The position numbers were made by a program, and so were the translations under genes. Shown here in pieces: positions 35,570 through 46,627 of a stretch of DNA of 64,000 bases. The notes under the pieces were generated by a model, which searched no databases, was not told the DNA's origin, and was given only the letters and a program-made list of their open reading frames with translations. Each line of letters starts with the position of its first letter. Within the stretch, counting starts at the first letter, position 1. The stretch is from Lanius collurio (lineage: Eukaryota; Chordata; Aves; Passeriformes; Laniidae): assembly GCA_020086605.1 (NCBI GenBank), contig JACBWW010000021.1:9323628-9387627 (forward strand), read 5' to 3'.

Positions 35570-36698
35570 AGCTTTTAAAACCCCTAGCTTCCCCAGGCTT
35601 CAACTGAGGATGCTTGTTTGCTTTGAGACCAGAGGTTTTATTGTTGCTTGTGTCCCAGAAAGAGGTTTCTGGCTCGATTTAGAGGCAGTGCTGTTTGAGC
35701 TGGCTGTGATTGGGAGGAAGGAGGGAGGCAGTAAGTGTTGTGCCCTCTTGTTTTTCTCTTGTACAGGAAGAAAAAAGCTGAGGAGCCTGTCCTCCTCCTC
35801 TGAGTCAGCTGTGGTTACCGTTTGCTGAGTAGGCGTGCGTGTTTGGAAGGGAAAAGTATCTTCAAGTGAAGTCAGCTAAATACTGTACCCAAATAAGTTT
35901 GGGGAGGTTTCCCCGCCTTGTACAGACTCTTGCTAGAGCTGACAGCTTGTAGTAAAACTGGTTTATGATAATTATTAAAACTGTTGTGTGCATTGGGTAA
36001 TTCTTCAGCTAAACAGGAAAACAGGTTCGGTGCCCTGGTGAGGTTTCCATTTTGGTGGCTGCTGTTACCACAGCACATTGAGGTGCAAGACCACATTAGG
36101 AGCAAATATGGCACCAGATTATGATCCTGTAGGTGCATCCAGATCTTGGTAGAACATCAAGGGTGAACTGTCTGCACATGTACTATGTGTGTTGCATTGG
36201 GTGACTGGTGGGCAACATGGAAAAAGAGGGTCTGGAAGAGGCCTTCTTAAAATTAGAAGGTGACTGGGGAGGTAGAAGTGATGATCTTCCATCTGGTAGA
36301 AGAGCAAATGAAAGGATATCCAAGGAGTTCTTGTAGGAATCTGACAGCACAAAAAAAAGTAATCTGGAAGTTGATAGGTAAATGTAATCATGATATGAAG
36401 CAGCTCTCTGACAGTATTAGAAAACTACACAGAGAGAGAGGAACTCCCACTGTTTGGTCTGTCAGTGTCATACACAGCAAAACCATTTTGTGGAGAACCT
36501 CAATTAAGAAACAAAGTAACTGATGAATATTTATCTTCAGCAAATGCTTTAAGACTATACTGCACTTCAAATTTGTGAATAGTCCTGTTGATACTGGTTG
36601 AGCACTCCAGGGAAGTGAGAACTAACTTAAGTCAGCACCAGATCTTTCCATATGAGAACAACTGTGTGCTCTTTATGGTGTCCTGCTTCTCTGTCCAG

Positions 36699-36850
36699 TA
36701 TCAACTGGAAAGTGGAAAGCACTGGGACACTCTTGAATTTTTAACTGAGCCACACAGAGATGCTTTTAGATCAAGTGGTGACACCTGCAGTCCCAGTTAT
36801 CAGTACAGTGCTGAAATACTGGTTAGAGGTGATGAGGAGTGGACTGACAG
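36699..36850 (+). CDS. Candidate internal exon, unknown product
   Basis: A strong acceptor (CTGCTTCTCTGTCCAG ending at 36,698) and a full-consensus donor (ACAG|GTGAGT after 36,850) enclose 152 open bases, phase 0 start and two bases over at the end. Peptide parts are YQLESGKHWDTLEFLTEPHR and SPSYQYSAEILVRGDEEWTD, with the mixed hydrophobic and charged composition of a folded domain. I cannot name it. Its phase fits both the candidate upstream (31,820-31,912, ending in phase 0) and the one downstream (38,682, needing one base). The open frame also runs back into the flanking DNA to 36,588, which means little. A pseudo-exon remains possible. Confidence 0.35.
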
Positions 36851-38681
36851 GTGAGTGAAAAAATGGGAAGTACAAGAATATCAATGTCCACACAGCAATA
36901 AAATGGGTGACCTGGTGCTGAGATAAAATGGAGATAAGTGAAGTTCCTGTTCCAGTGGTGACTCAAGGACTGTGCTCTGAGGTTGGGACACAGGGAGTAG
37001 TTGTCCTGGCTTGACTCTTGCATGTGATCTCTCCAGTATTTTGCATGACAGCCTGGCTCCATGCCATACACCTCCTGATGGTGGTTGCTAGTGTAGAGGA
37101 AATGTTAATTCCTTACTTTTGTCTCCAACTGCTTTGTCCTTGCTAACAGAAATAGTCTGTTCTTGTTTGGTGACAGAGGTGGAAATTCATTTGCTCTGCT
37201 TGTTTTTGTGTATCTTATCTTTTTTGCCTGCTGGTATGAACATAATATAATTTGTACTGGCTATTTTTTGGACAAACTGATCTGAAATAGAACGTAAATG
37301 ATACTGTGTGTTTTGCCAGCACAGCTGAAGTTCTGAGTATACATCCCATTTGTCACTTTGTTTTGCTGTTTTGTGAGGACTTTGATCATGGTGAAGTTGC
37401 AGGAAAGTACATAATGGTGTTTAAGTGGAAGAGGAATGTATAAAAGCTGTTTTACTAGTCATAAGCCAGTGCTCAGCCTGTGTAAGAGACTTTGAGCTGA
37501 CACCCCCAGGAAAAAAAAATAGAAAAATATGTGGGCTTTCTGGCTGGCTGCAAAAGTAATGGTTTTGATGTATATTAAGTACTAAGCTGTCTCCTCTAGA
37601 GTTTCTCATTTAAGGTGAACAAGTTATTTCCATCACTTAATGCTGTGTTAGGTCTTGGTAGGTTGTTGAGATCTGAGCCCAAGTTTCCTTTTGCAAGATA
37701 CGATCACTGGCACTTGCGCTTTGTGGCTTCTGGTTTGTCCCAGAAGCTCTACTTTAGATACAGAGTGTTGGGGTGTGTCTTGTGGCTCGTGATGTTTGGA
37801 TACAGGTGACATGGATATTTGTAGACAAAAAGCATATCTCTGCTGCTTGAGCTCATGGAGGGTTGAGGTTAAGACAGAGAACACCTCGTTTAGCTTGTCA
37901 CGTTTGCTGTACAAGACGATCAGATTCACAAACAGGAGGAAGAGCTGTGGTTTATAGGCTGCAAAAACAACCAAGTGTGTTGTTTACCTGCAAAACTTGA
38001 TCTACTTTTGATACAAAACAGCAGGGTATTGCAGAGCTTTAAAGGATACCATAATCTAAAGTCTGGATTGGAGTTTGGGTTTTTTTATTGTTTGTTTGGG
38101 GATACCTGAAAGGGGCTGTTTCCCTTGCTTCTGAATTTATTCAGGGACTTTCTATCATCACATAATACCTCTGCAAAATATGTACTTTCAGGGCATAGCC
38201 ACAAAATTTAAGGGAAATTGAGGAACTTCCTTCCCTCTGGGTTGTTTCCTGGAATGCTGTGCTGTGAAGAAGGCTAAGATAAATATATAATGTCTATGTA
38301 TGTATTTTATATGTATGTGTACACAAATAAATATAAACATGAATGCTCATGGTAGTTAGTCCTTTTGAAATGTGGTCAGTTCACAGTGGCTTGGTGCATA
38401 TGGCCTTGTGCATTGGGAATGTGTAACTGGTGTGTGTCCTGGCCAAACAAAAAATTCCTTCTAGATGATTTGGGCCAAACAAGCAGCTGAATGGGTGCTG
38501 CCCTCCAATTTACCCGTCCTGCAAGAGGCACAGACGATGAACACGGGAGTTTGGTGTTACAGTTCTGCTGTAAAAGTTTTCTGTCCTTGCTAGTGCTGTT
38601 TTAGTGAAAATGGTTCCACCAGTGTTAATGGAAATGACACCTATAGAAAACTGGTGCTGATGTGTTCCTGTTCTCCTGCAG

Positions 38682-38785
38682 GGCTTGTGGGTTCAGCCCC
38701 TTTTTTGGGAGTAGAAAATCTCTGATGATCACACCTGTGGGGAGCGACATATTCATCAAATGCCAGTGGGAATTTCTCTCCAGAA
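38682..38785 (+). CDS. Candidate internal exon, unknown product
   Basis: The acceptor (TTCCTGTTCTCCTGCAG to 38,681) is strong. The likely donor is GAA|GTATGC after 38,785, weak but allowed. The 104 bases begin with one base that would complete the split codon left by 36,699-36,850, and they read ACGFSPFFGSRKSLMITPVG followed by SDIFIKCQWEFLSR. Without a splice at GTATGC the frame ends at a TAG a few codons on. No family is recognised. The - strand is also open here (38,641-38,823), which weakens the case. Confidence 0.27.
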
Positions 38786-40310
38786 GTATGCTTTAGACTT
38801 AGACAACTTGCAAAATATTTCACAAATAGTTCTTCTGGGGAGAGGCGCCAGCTGTGGTTTGCCTTTGGCTCTGGTCACAGTACCTGTTCTTCAGAAGCCA
38901 CAACTGTGGGTTAAAAATTTGACTTACAGGCTTCACAGATGTGTGACAGGAGGGGATGGAACCTGAGGGATGCTTTAGGGTGGGAGCAGGGTGGACACTG
39001 CCTGCATTTTTTGAGTGCTTTTTGAATCTTAGATGATAGATGCATGTGTGGAGTAAACTCTACTTTTTGTAACTGCAGATGTCCGGGTAGGTCAGGTGTG
39101 GTAATGGTTACCTGGTTGGGAGATTGGAAATTCTCTTTTGAAATGCCTGTGAGATGATGGATCAGTGCTGAGGATCTTGCACCATCTCACAGTATTCTGT
39201 GGGCACTTTATGAAACGTTGACATGGAAATATCTGCATCTTTAATCTGTTTGATTCAAGTTTGAGCTTGTGTTAATCCAAGGCTTGTATTTTTTTTATTT
39301 TATTCTGGTCTAGAGAGAAAACTGTTTGGATGATAAAAGATATAGCTGTAATCTTGAGTTAGTTCTGCAAGACCTTTTTTTTCCCCACTACTGTAAATGG
39401 GATCCTTCCTTTCTTCCTACCCACTGTAAAATGAAAAGGAGGAGGAGGAGGGCCGGCTGCCTTTTCCTGTTGGTGAGCTGGGCAGATGCCTGCTCCCACT
39501 TGCCTGCTGTTTGGACTGGGGCCCCTCTGGAGGGTTAGCAGAACGGAAGAGAGATGTTATTTGTCAACTTTTACATTGTCAAATTATTCTAATTTTGGAA
39601 TAAGAAACTGCTTTCTTAAGGGAATTGCTTATCTTCTTGGAAAGTTGGCTGTAAAACTAAGTCTGTTATTAAATGGCTTTGTAAAAAGTAGATTAAACTC
39701 CTGGTTTATTGTTTAGCAGGAGAATTGCTCATTGTTCAGCAGGAATTTGTTTGTTTACCAGGAGAATGAGAAAACTCAGACTGATGGTGACAATTCCAGT
39801 AAGTTAATTTATTTTCTGATAACGAAATAAGGTCCTTGGTCAGGCCTTGGCTTCCTTCTCCATCTATCATTAATTATTCCTTTTTTGGGCAACGCCTAGA
39901 AACATTTTTCTTAATATTCCTGCATCTGTGCAAGACCTGAGCATAACAGGTGGGTTCTTTACCCTCCTTCTGCCTCACTCCTGTGCACATTTTCTTTAAT
40001 TTTCCTTCCTTTTTTGTGAAAAAATCATTTTGGAAATTCCCCTTTGTAGCTACAAATAGTAGGATACTGTACAGCCCATGATTTACTAGTACTGATATTG
40101 TTATGGCACGTTTGAGTCTTGTTCTACCTAATAAAAATGTTCTGAAGGAATTCTTAGCTGCAAATAATATGAAGGCAAATCCAGGGAACACCAGAGTTAC
40201 CTACATTCACCTAAGCTGGGCATGCAAAGAAGAGCAGTTTCATTGCTTTTAACAAGATTGGGGTGATGATTTCTTCTTGAAATCTTGCCGTACTTGTTTG
40301 TTTCTCTATG
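38786..40310. other. Non-coding stretch with weak pseudo-exons
   Basis: A very good acceptor (TTTTATTCTGGTCTAG to 39,314) opens a frame to a GTGAGC donor-like site after 39,471, and a 37-base block at 39,762-39,798 (ENEKTQTDGDNS) has a good acceptor and donor. Neither matches the phase left by the candidate at 38,682, so they are noted but not called. Nothing else was recognised. Confidence 0.4.
39706..39770 (+). repeat. Degenerate tandem repeat, about three units
   Basis: Three diverged copies of a roughly 20-base unit built on TTGTTYAGCAGGAGAAT (about 39,706-39,730, 39,731-39,748 and 39,748-39,770). The similarity is visible by eye, but the unit boundaries are approximate. Confidence 0.45.
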
Positions 40311-40321
40311 CACATACATCT

Positions 40322-40383
40322 GGTCGGATTCCATGAACCCGACGGGTCCCTTGCAGCTCAGCACACTCTGTGATTCTGTGATG
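40322..40383 (+). mobile_element. CR1 LINE 3' tail fragment
   Basis: The segment holds CGACGGGTCCCTTGCAGCTC followed by AGCACACTCTGTGATTCTGTGATG. It matches the CR1 3' end (...tgggtcccttccaactcagcatattctgtgattctgtga) and finishes with two degenerate copies of the CR1 tail octamer. The copy is strongly 5'-truncated, as most CR1 insertions are, and points along +. It ends a few tens of bases before the CpG-rich block. Confidence 0.8.
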
Positions 40384-40429
40384 TACCGATTCTTTTCTTA
40401 GCAGCCTCCTCCACAGCGGGAGGACAAAG

Positions 40430-40720
40430 GCGAGCTTTGAGGAGCCTGGCTGGCGGGAGAGGTGCCGAGCCTCCGGCATTGCTCTGCTGCGCGGCGCAGG
40501 CACCTCCATCGCGGGGACGGCCGCGGTACAGCCCCTCCTGCCGAACAAGCCTCCCCAAAGCCTTCCTGCCGTCCCCGATTCCAGGCTGAGGGAAGTGTCT
40601 GTGAGCAGGGGCAGTGGGTGGCCCTGGAGGAGCCGTGCGGCGTTCGCAGGCCGGGCTGCGGCGCCGTGCCCTGCGCACGCCGGGCCCGGCTGTGCCGCCA
40701 GCCCCAGCAGCCATTTATGA
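40430..40720. promoter_or_regulatory. CpG-island-like block (possible promoter)
   Basis: I count about two dozen CpGs in under 300 bases, against near absence in most of the window, and GC content is high. This is how unmethylated promoters usually look in birds. There is no clear TATA box, and both strands hold open frames here (40,358-40,781 -, 40,462-40,761 +) simply because GC-rich DNA has few stops, so neither is called. The block could start an alternative + strand transcript, an antisense transcript or a non-coding RNA, or be a GC-rich insertion. Direction is not decided by the sequence. Confidence 0.5.
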
Positions 40721-40859
40721 ATGAGGCACCAGAAGGGGAGGAGGGACTGCAGCTACAATAGCAGCCTGCGCTGCCTTTCATTCACTCGCTGCCTTTCAGC
40801 AATACTATGTCCTATTTTTTTGAAAAACAAATTACATTCCTTCTTTTTTCTCACAGAAT

Positions 40860-41200
40860 CTGCTGTGTGGCTCTCTTCGCTTCCACGCTGTTGCCTTCGC
40901 GCCCCTCTTTGCCTTTCCCCCCCGAAGCCCCCCCTACACTAAAGCTCATGGCTCCTGGTTTTGCCTTTTCTCTAAACCAACCCGCCCCGCCACCCCGTTT
41001 CCTTTCTGCCCCGTGGGCAGCGTGGGCAGAGCTGCGTCCGCTCCCCGTGCTCGGCTCGGTGCAGCCGTGGTGGCAGCTCCCTGTCCTGCTTCCCAGCCCC
41101 TGGCACGGCCCTTGGCACGGGCAGCCTGGCTGGGGGGCCAGGAGACGAGGCACTGTGGCTAGTGCAGTGCTCCGTCTCCTTCCTTCTCCCGGATACTTTA
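40860..41200. promoter_or_regulatory. Second GC/CpG-rich block flanking the island
   Basis: C-rich sequence with scattered CpGs and runs such as CCCCCCC near 40,918-40,925 and CACGGCCCTTGGCACGGGCA near 41,104. It is less CpG-dense than 40,430-40,720 and probably its shoulder. Open frames of about 130 codons on both strands (40,807-41,205 + and 40,851-41,270 -) are GC-content artefacts with no recognisable domain. Confidence 0.35.
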
Positions 41201-41765
41201 GGTAGACCATTGTTTTCGGCACTTCAGAGCCCTTTGTTGTGACTGCATTGAAGCCGGGTGACAATGGCACCCTTGCTTCCTATTCACCCAAAATGAAGAG
41301 ACAGGCCATTGTCCTGAGCATAATTGAGCTTCTTTCAAAACAAACCCACGAAGAGCCGGGCAACTCAGTTAAAGCTGCTGGTTTGAGCTGTAACAGTGGA
41401 GGCAGTTTAGGACTAGAAACCTGATTGCCAACAGTAACCTTTCTAAAGCCAGGGCAGCATTGCTTTTGAATTTAAGGTGTGCAAGTTAAATTTTCTTTTT
41501 AAGATACTGACTGTTAATTACAAGTCATGGCATTGCTGATGATACTTCAGAAAACATCTGCTTCCAAAATTTGATTTATTATTTGTAACCCAGATCAGGT
41601 CCATGAGAGATCACAAGTTCCAGCATCAAGAATATGTCCTCAGCTAAGCCAGAAGTTTCAAAAAATATTTAAGCAGCATGTACTGGGTCGAGTTTATATT
41701 CTCTTGCAGTTTTCACTTGCACTAGTGAAGTTCTGGTGTTAGCACTTGTCTTTTGAAGTCTCAAA
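41201..41765. other. Non-coding stretch, nothing recognised
   Basis: Mixed to AT-rich sequence with no supported gene, RNA or repeat. Confidence 0.5.
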
Positions 41766-41945
41766 AATCATTGCCCAGAGAAGTTGAGGCTGCTGCAACC
41801 CTGGAAGTGCTTAAGGCCAGGCTGGATGGGGCTTGGAGCAACCTGGGACAGTGGAAGGTGTCCCTGCCCATAACAGGGGCGTTGAAATAAGATGAGCTTC
41901 TCAAGGTCCCTTGCAACCCAGACTATTCTGGGATTCCATGATAAT
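41766..41945 (+). mobile_element. CR1 LINE 3' end (3' UTR)
   Basis: Clear block-by-block match to the CR1 3' region in + orientation: TTGCCCAGAGAAG, then CCCTGGAAGTGCTTAAGGCC, then AGGCTGGATGGGGCTTGGAG, then CAGTGGAAGGTGTCCCTGCC, then CTCAAGGTCCCTTGCAACCC, and the tail ATTCTGGGATTCCATGATAA. Only the non-coding 3' end is kept, so it is a 5'-truncated dead copy. This is the best clade marker in the window (birds, crocodiles, turtles), and the overall compactness favours a bird. Confidence 0.93.
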
Positions 41946-43320
41946 TACTCATTTCCCACTTCATTCACATGAGTGCATCATTTTTCTGTAATTGGTCTCA
42001 TCAGAACTGCCAGAAATGCTCTATTTGTAAATTAATTTTCCTAACCTAGATGGGAAGCTTTGCAAGTCACTTCCACTGCCATGATCATTACTTGGATGTA
42101 GGAGAATTGTCTCAGAGGTGGGGGAGGCAGGTTCATCCTGCTTATTTCCTGCTAATATTAAGATTCTGAAATAATTTTTAAACTGGGCGGACACTTTACC
42201 TGTGCATTTACATTCCACTCCCCATGTGTGTAGGCAGGCAGAGTTGAGCAGAGCTTTGTTCACCTCCTCAAAGCAAATTCTAGCCAGACTAGTTTGCATT
42301 CTGGTGATATCAAAGTAAGCAGTGATAAACTTCTAATGATATAAAATCTGGTTCCCTCAGATCCATCTCCTTTTTAGTGTTGGTGTTATGGGCCACTTTG
42401 TGACTCGTATCCATTTAATGCAGACTCCTCTCTGAAGAATGAGGGATGAGTAAGCTGAGATGACTTGAGAGACTTGTGGGCTACAGAAGGCTGGCTCACA
42501 GCAACTGGAATGAGGCTTCAGGTTGCTACAAAAGATGTCTGCAGATGATGTTAGCTTTTTGATGATGAGCAGTACACAGATAATGGACTACAGTGCAGAA
42601 ATAAGTTTTCCTGTGAAAAGTTAAGTACTCGGGGCATAACTTTGGGCATAGGAATTGCATCTTCAAGACCCAGCTGATGAAAAGATTTTGAGCAGTAGAA
42701 CTAGGCATACTTGGCTGTTCTTCCACCCAGACTGCACATACTTATTTTCTTTTGTTTTTCCTGAGAGTCAACCAAACCAATATGTTGTTTTTGTGTGAGT
42801 GTAGGCTGCAGACGTGTTTAGTATGACCCCACCAAAGTGGTGCAGAGGCATCTGCAAATTCCTGCTCTTCATGTGTCAGGAAATGTGTTTGGGACAGTTT
42901 AAAGTTTTCTATAAACAAGGAAGATACTGGAATACTTTGGGTATCTTTTCTGGAAGGACCTTGTCAGTCTCTCTCTGCAGTTCTGTATCAATTATTTTGG
43001 TAGGATGCTCAATGAAGTACCCACTGAAATATTTTTTGAGGTTGTTGGCTTATCGTGTTTAGTTCAGGAGATACCCTTGACGCTGGAACTTGTGATCTCT
43101 TGTGGACCTGGCTCATAAAATAAAATTAAAAAATCACATTTTGGAAGGTAGAGGGTTTATGGGTTGTCATCAGCGATATCACTACTTGTAAATTCTTGCT
43201 GAGCTATTTTTTAATATTTGGAAACGTGCAAACCTGTCAGTGTGCCAGTTTTTAGAATTGTGGAAGAAAGTGTAGGAAAGAGCTCATCTTGCACCACATA
43301 AGTGAGCTCTTCCTGTGGAG
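41946..43320. other. Non-coding stretch, nothing recognised
   Basis: No supported feature. The open frame at 42,814-43,062 (+) is of chance length and has no domain. Confidence 0.5.
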
Positions 43321-43425
43321 GTTAAGTAAGCGGACTCCGAACTCGGCAGATCAAAGGCAGGCGTACTTTGCCAACGAGGAACTTTAGAGGTTTAGCTCCA
43401 GGCAACGTTCAGTGGTTGCCCTCCA
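43321..43425. promoter_or_regulatory. CpG-retaining motif cluster (TCF- and RFX-like sites)
   Basis: About 100 bases hold six CpGs in CpG-poor surroundings. AGATCAAAGG at 43,348-43,357 matches the TCF/LEF consensus. GGCAAC (43,401-43,406) and GTTGCC (43,415-43,420) form inverted RFX-type half sites 8 bases apart. The site identity is inference from motifs. An LTR fragment was considered because AATAAA follows at about 43,444, but no terminal repeat or duplicated target site is visible. Confidence 0.25.
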
Positions 43426-43502
43426 ATTCTGAGCCCTCTGCTAATAAAACTCCTTTCTCCTTTCCTGAGCTTTACCTAGTTGCACATTAGGGACTAGGAC
43501 TT

Positions 43503-43522
43503 GGGAAGGGAAGTGGGGAGGG
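43503..43522 (+). other. G-quadruplex motif
   Basis: G runs of 3, 3, 4 and 3 with loops AA, AAGT and A satisfy the canonical rule on the + strand. Confidence 0.6.
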
Positions 43523-45324
43523 ATGTGTTTGTGGCTTTGCAGTTTCAGACATGTTCTTTAGGGGTTTTATAAGCTATTTAGTGAAACTGAGCTAAAACAA
43601 AGAAGGAAAATACCTCTTAGTTTCCTCATATTAATATATTATTAAATAAACAAACCCATAACAGTTGTCAGTTATTTTTAGTGTGTGGAAAATATGTATT
43701 ATTTTATTTTGTGGTTATCTCTTCTTGAAATTAAATTCATTTGTTGCCAATGGTAGACTGAAAGGAGATGGGGAAATCCCGGATTTTTTAATCTTTATAT
43801 CTAGCATGAGCTAAGCCTCTATTCTGTGCTTGTTAGGTGATTTCCATTTGAGCAGCTCGAACACAACAAAATTAAGGATTTAAAGTGAGCCCGTGGGGTA
43901 AACTGATGGACTGTTCCCATTCTTCCGAGAGAAGCCACGTGGAGAGAGCCAAGGCTGGCTGCATGCAGAGTTCTGTATAGGTACATGGAGCTGTAACCTT
44001 GCTGCAGGTCAAAACTGTGCACAAACTAATGACTTGGATACACTTTTCAGTTCACACGTGTAAGAAGAAACTCTGTCCTCCTGCATCTTGGCTGCATCTG
44101 ATTTTAAAACATCCCTGTGATCTCCATGGGAATGGTTTTTCCTGTAGGATACACCCTTACTGCAATGCTTCAGACCAGTTGGGTGTTTTGAACCCAAAGA
44201 ACACGTTATCTCTCTCTCTGCCTGTCTCTTTTCCTTGCAGAGCTTTTCTTGCATGACGTAAATTTGCCTTTGCCTATTTATGTCTGGGGCAGAAACTTTT
44301 TATCTGTGGTTCATGAGCAGTGGGCTGATAAATAAGGTGATACTGTGTGATGTTATTACAGATTGTTCTGGGCTTTAGTTCATTCTAAGCTACTGCAGGA
44401 ATTTTTTAATTGCCACTGACTTGAGCACTTTTTAAACAAATTAAAAAACAAACCCCGACCCCACCACCAAAGCAAAACATTGCCCTTCTGTGTTTTTGTG
44501 TGCTGGAATCTTTGCCTTGGAGGTAATTAAAAATATAGCTGTTCTCTTTAGTGGGATTTCTACACAGCTGTACTTTTTACCAAGCATGTCTGTGTGCAGC
44601 TGGTTGAACAGAAACACAACAAACACAAGAAATGGAAGGCTTTGTACTTAAGTTTTTAAATAACGTGTGTGTTATATATTTATTTAAGAGCAGATCCTGC
44701 AGAGCAGCTTGAGTTACACAGAGTAGCCTGGAGAGCTTTTTGAAGTGACCTTGGGAAGGGCAGGTGCAGTTACGGGATGCAGGTTTGGCTGGTACATCTC
44801 TCTCCTCTGGCCATGCAGATGTACAGACTGTGTTGTACTTGCCAAGGGAAGTGCAGTGGGGTGGGTTTCTATTTCTTGTGTGTTTTGTTTCTTTTTATTT
44901 AGCTGTGTGGTTTGTTTCTGTTTTTTAGACCAGTGTAGCTTGACTTCATGCTCTGTGTCTCCAACAAATAAAAAGATGAGCTTGAATGTAGGTCAGAACT
45001 GTAATTCCTTACCATTGGGGGTGGTTTGCTTTGAAACCCTGTCTATGATAGCCTTGCAGTCTGTCCTTCTCAAATCATAACTGTGTACTGAGGACTTGAC
45101 ATCTCATGGCCAGAGATGAAAGTCTTTTATCATAATTTGAGCACCGTGACTTCATTGAAAGACTAAACTCCACAAAGCACACTCAGGGGAAGGGTGGTAC
45201 AAAGTTCCTTGGCAACCTTGAGTTGTACAGTTTACATAGTTTTTCAGTATTGTTTTAGGTGTTTGCTCCTATAAGGTGGTTTCGAAGGAGTCCTGTTTAG
45301 AAATAAATGGATTTTTTTTTTCAG
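43523..45324. other. Non-coding stretch, nothing recognised
   Basis: AT-rich region (43,560-43,740) followed by mixed intron-like sequence. No supported gene or repeat. Confidence 0.5.
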
Positions 45325-45466
45325 CAGTTCATGGCAGTTTTGTGTCCCTTGTATGTCTCCTGACTCCACAGTGTAAGCACACGCAGCTCACAGCTGGCAG
45401 CTCTGCCTCTGTGTGTTGCTGTCCCTGCCATGGGGGTGCAAAATACCTTCACGTTTCAATTCTCAG
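45325..45466 (+). CDS. Weak candidate exon, unknown product
   Basis: A nine-T tract ending TTTTTTTCAG at 45,324 is a very strong acceptor, and TCAG|GTAGAG after 45,466 is a moderate donor. The 142 bases are open in one frame (two bases at each end), and the start phase would fit the end of 38,682-38,785. However, the peptide (VHGSFVSLVCLLTPQCKHTQ and later SVCCCPCHGG) looks random and cysteine-heavy. I consider a pseudo-exon more likely than not. Confidence 0.15.
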
Positions 45467-45530
45467 GTAGAGGTTCAAACCTATTCCATTTTTCTTATGT
45501 AGTAACTCTGACCTGTGGCTCAAGACATGC

Positions 45531-45543
45531 TTTTTTTTTTTTT
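45531..45543 (+). repeat. Poly-T run
   Basis: Thirteen Ts followed by CCCTC. Simple sequence. Confidence 0.85.
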
Positions 45544-46615
45544 CCCTCTTGCTTTTGCTCCCTGCCATTTTTCAGTTAGCTACTGATGTACCTCCACCTC
45601 TGGAACTGACAATCATGGAGGCCCAAGAATAGAAGCTGTGGGTGCCTGACCTCCTCCCTGGTGGAATGGGACAAACAGGTTAGACAGTGTTTGTCAGCAG
45701 AGCTTTTACCAGGGCGGTGAGGCTGGGAATGTAAAGAAAAATGCAGGATCACCAACCTTTACCTTAAAGGCAGTGCATTGCCTCTGAAAGCCTTGGCTTG
45801 TAGCCTGGGAAATTTAAGCAAAACAAAAAAGCAATGATTGTGGTGATAGCAGAGAAGGTTGTTGACCAGCAATATTTTGGTTGCTTGGCAGGACTGGGAG
45901 ACTGTGTCTGCTACTTCTCAGAAAACACAGAGCTCTGAAGTGCAGCCTTGGAAAACAACAAAAGGCCCAACAAAACCCCCCAACCAACCAGCCCCAGAAG
46001 CAAGCTTTGTTCAAACACTTGGGTGTTTGCAAGCGCTCTGTTAGTACTGCAGGGCTGACCTGCTGCAGGCTTGCTCCCATGGATTCTGTGCGGGGCGAGG
46101 AATCCAGGCTGGTGGCCAGGTCATGTTCAAAGTCTCTCCTTACTGGGCTAGCCTGCTGAAACAGGGACCAGTAAATACAAAACTAAATATTATGTGTTGA
46201 GCCCTTGATGATGCTACTGTTCATAAATAGGGAACCAAGTAACGTGCACGTGGAAGTTGTCTCCTGGTCTCTTCTAACGTACTGGAGTACTGAATGTACC
46301 CTATCAAGTTATTACATGCTGCTTTCTTTCCATTGCCATCTGTTATCTCTCTTCTGGGCTTTATCTTTAACTCTGCAAATCCTCTTAGAAATTTCTTGAA
46401 AAACTGAGAGGGGAAGCTGGCTCTTAGGTAATGCTTTTATTCATAGAGTGTTTGTTTTTGTTTGTACCACCCTCTTTATTTCATCCTGGTATCTTTTTAT
46501 GTATTTGGATGTGCAAAACTAGTGATCTAACTTGTTGATTCCAGTAATATCATGTCATGTAATTTAAGAAAGAAGCACTGGAAATCCTAAGTTCTGTAAG
46601 CTTGTCCATCAAAGT

Positions 46616-46627
46616 AAAAAAAAAAAA
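46616..46627 (+). repeat. Poly-A run
   Basis: Twelve As. No SINE or retrocopy body is visible immediately upstream, so it is not treated as a retroposon tail. Confidence 0.8.

Noticed and set aside
35361..35828. 155-codon + strand frame
   Set aside because: Antisense to another open frame. A good acceptor at 35,767 leads to a stop with no donor.
36337..36377. 41-base exon-like block (ESDSTKKSNLEVDR)
   Set aside because: Weak acceptor, and its end phase does not fit the next candidate exon.
37744..37805. Exon-like block with good acceptor and GTGACA donor
   Set aside because: Open in more than one frame and the donor is weak. A variant start at 37,758 would fit the phase chain, but the peptide looks random.
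31820..38785. Naming the candidate exons as part of a known large gene
   Set aside because: Several large families came to mind, but no stretch matched confidently, so no symbol is given.
40358..40781. Overlapping open frames on both strands in the CpG-rich block
   Set aside because: GC-rich DNA has few stop codons. The translations are Pro/Arg/Ala-rich with no domain, and both strands are open at once.
43321..43480. Possible solo LTR with AATAAA
   Set aside because: No TG...CA ends, no target-site duplication and no match to a remembered LTR.
44730..44762. MIR-like GTGACCTTGGGAAGGGCAGG segment
   Set aside because: Only about 15 bases of similarity and no flanking core.
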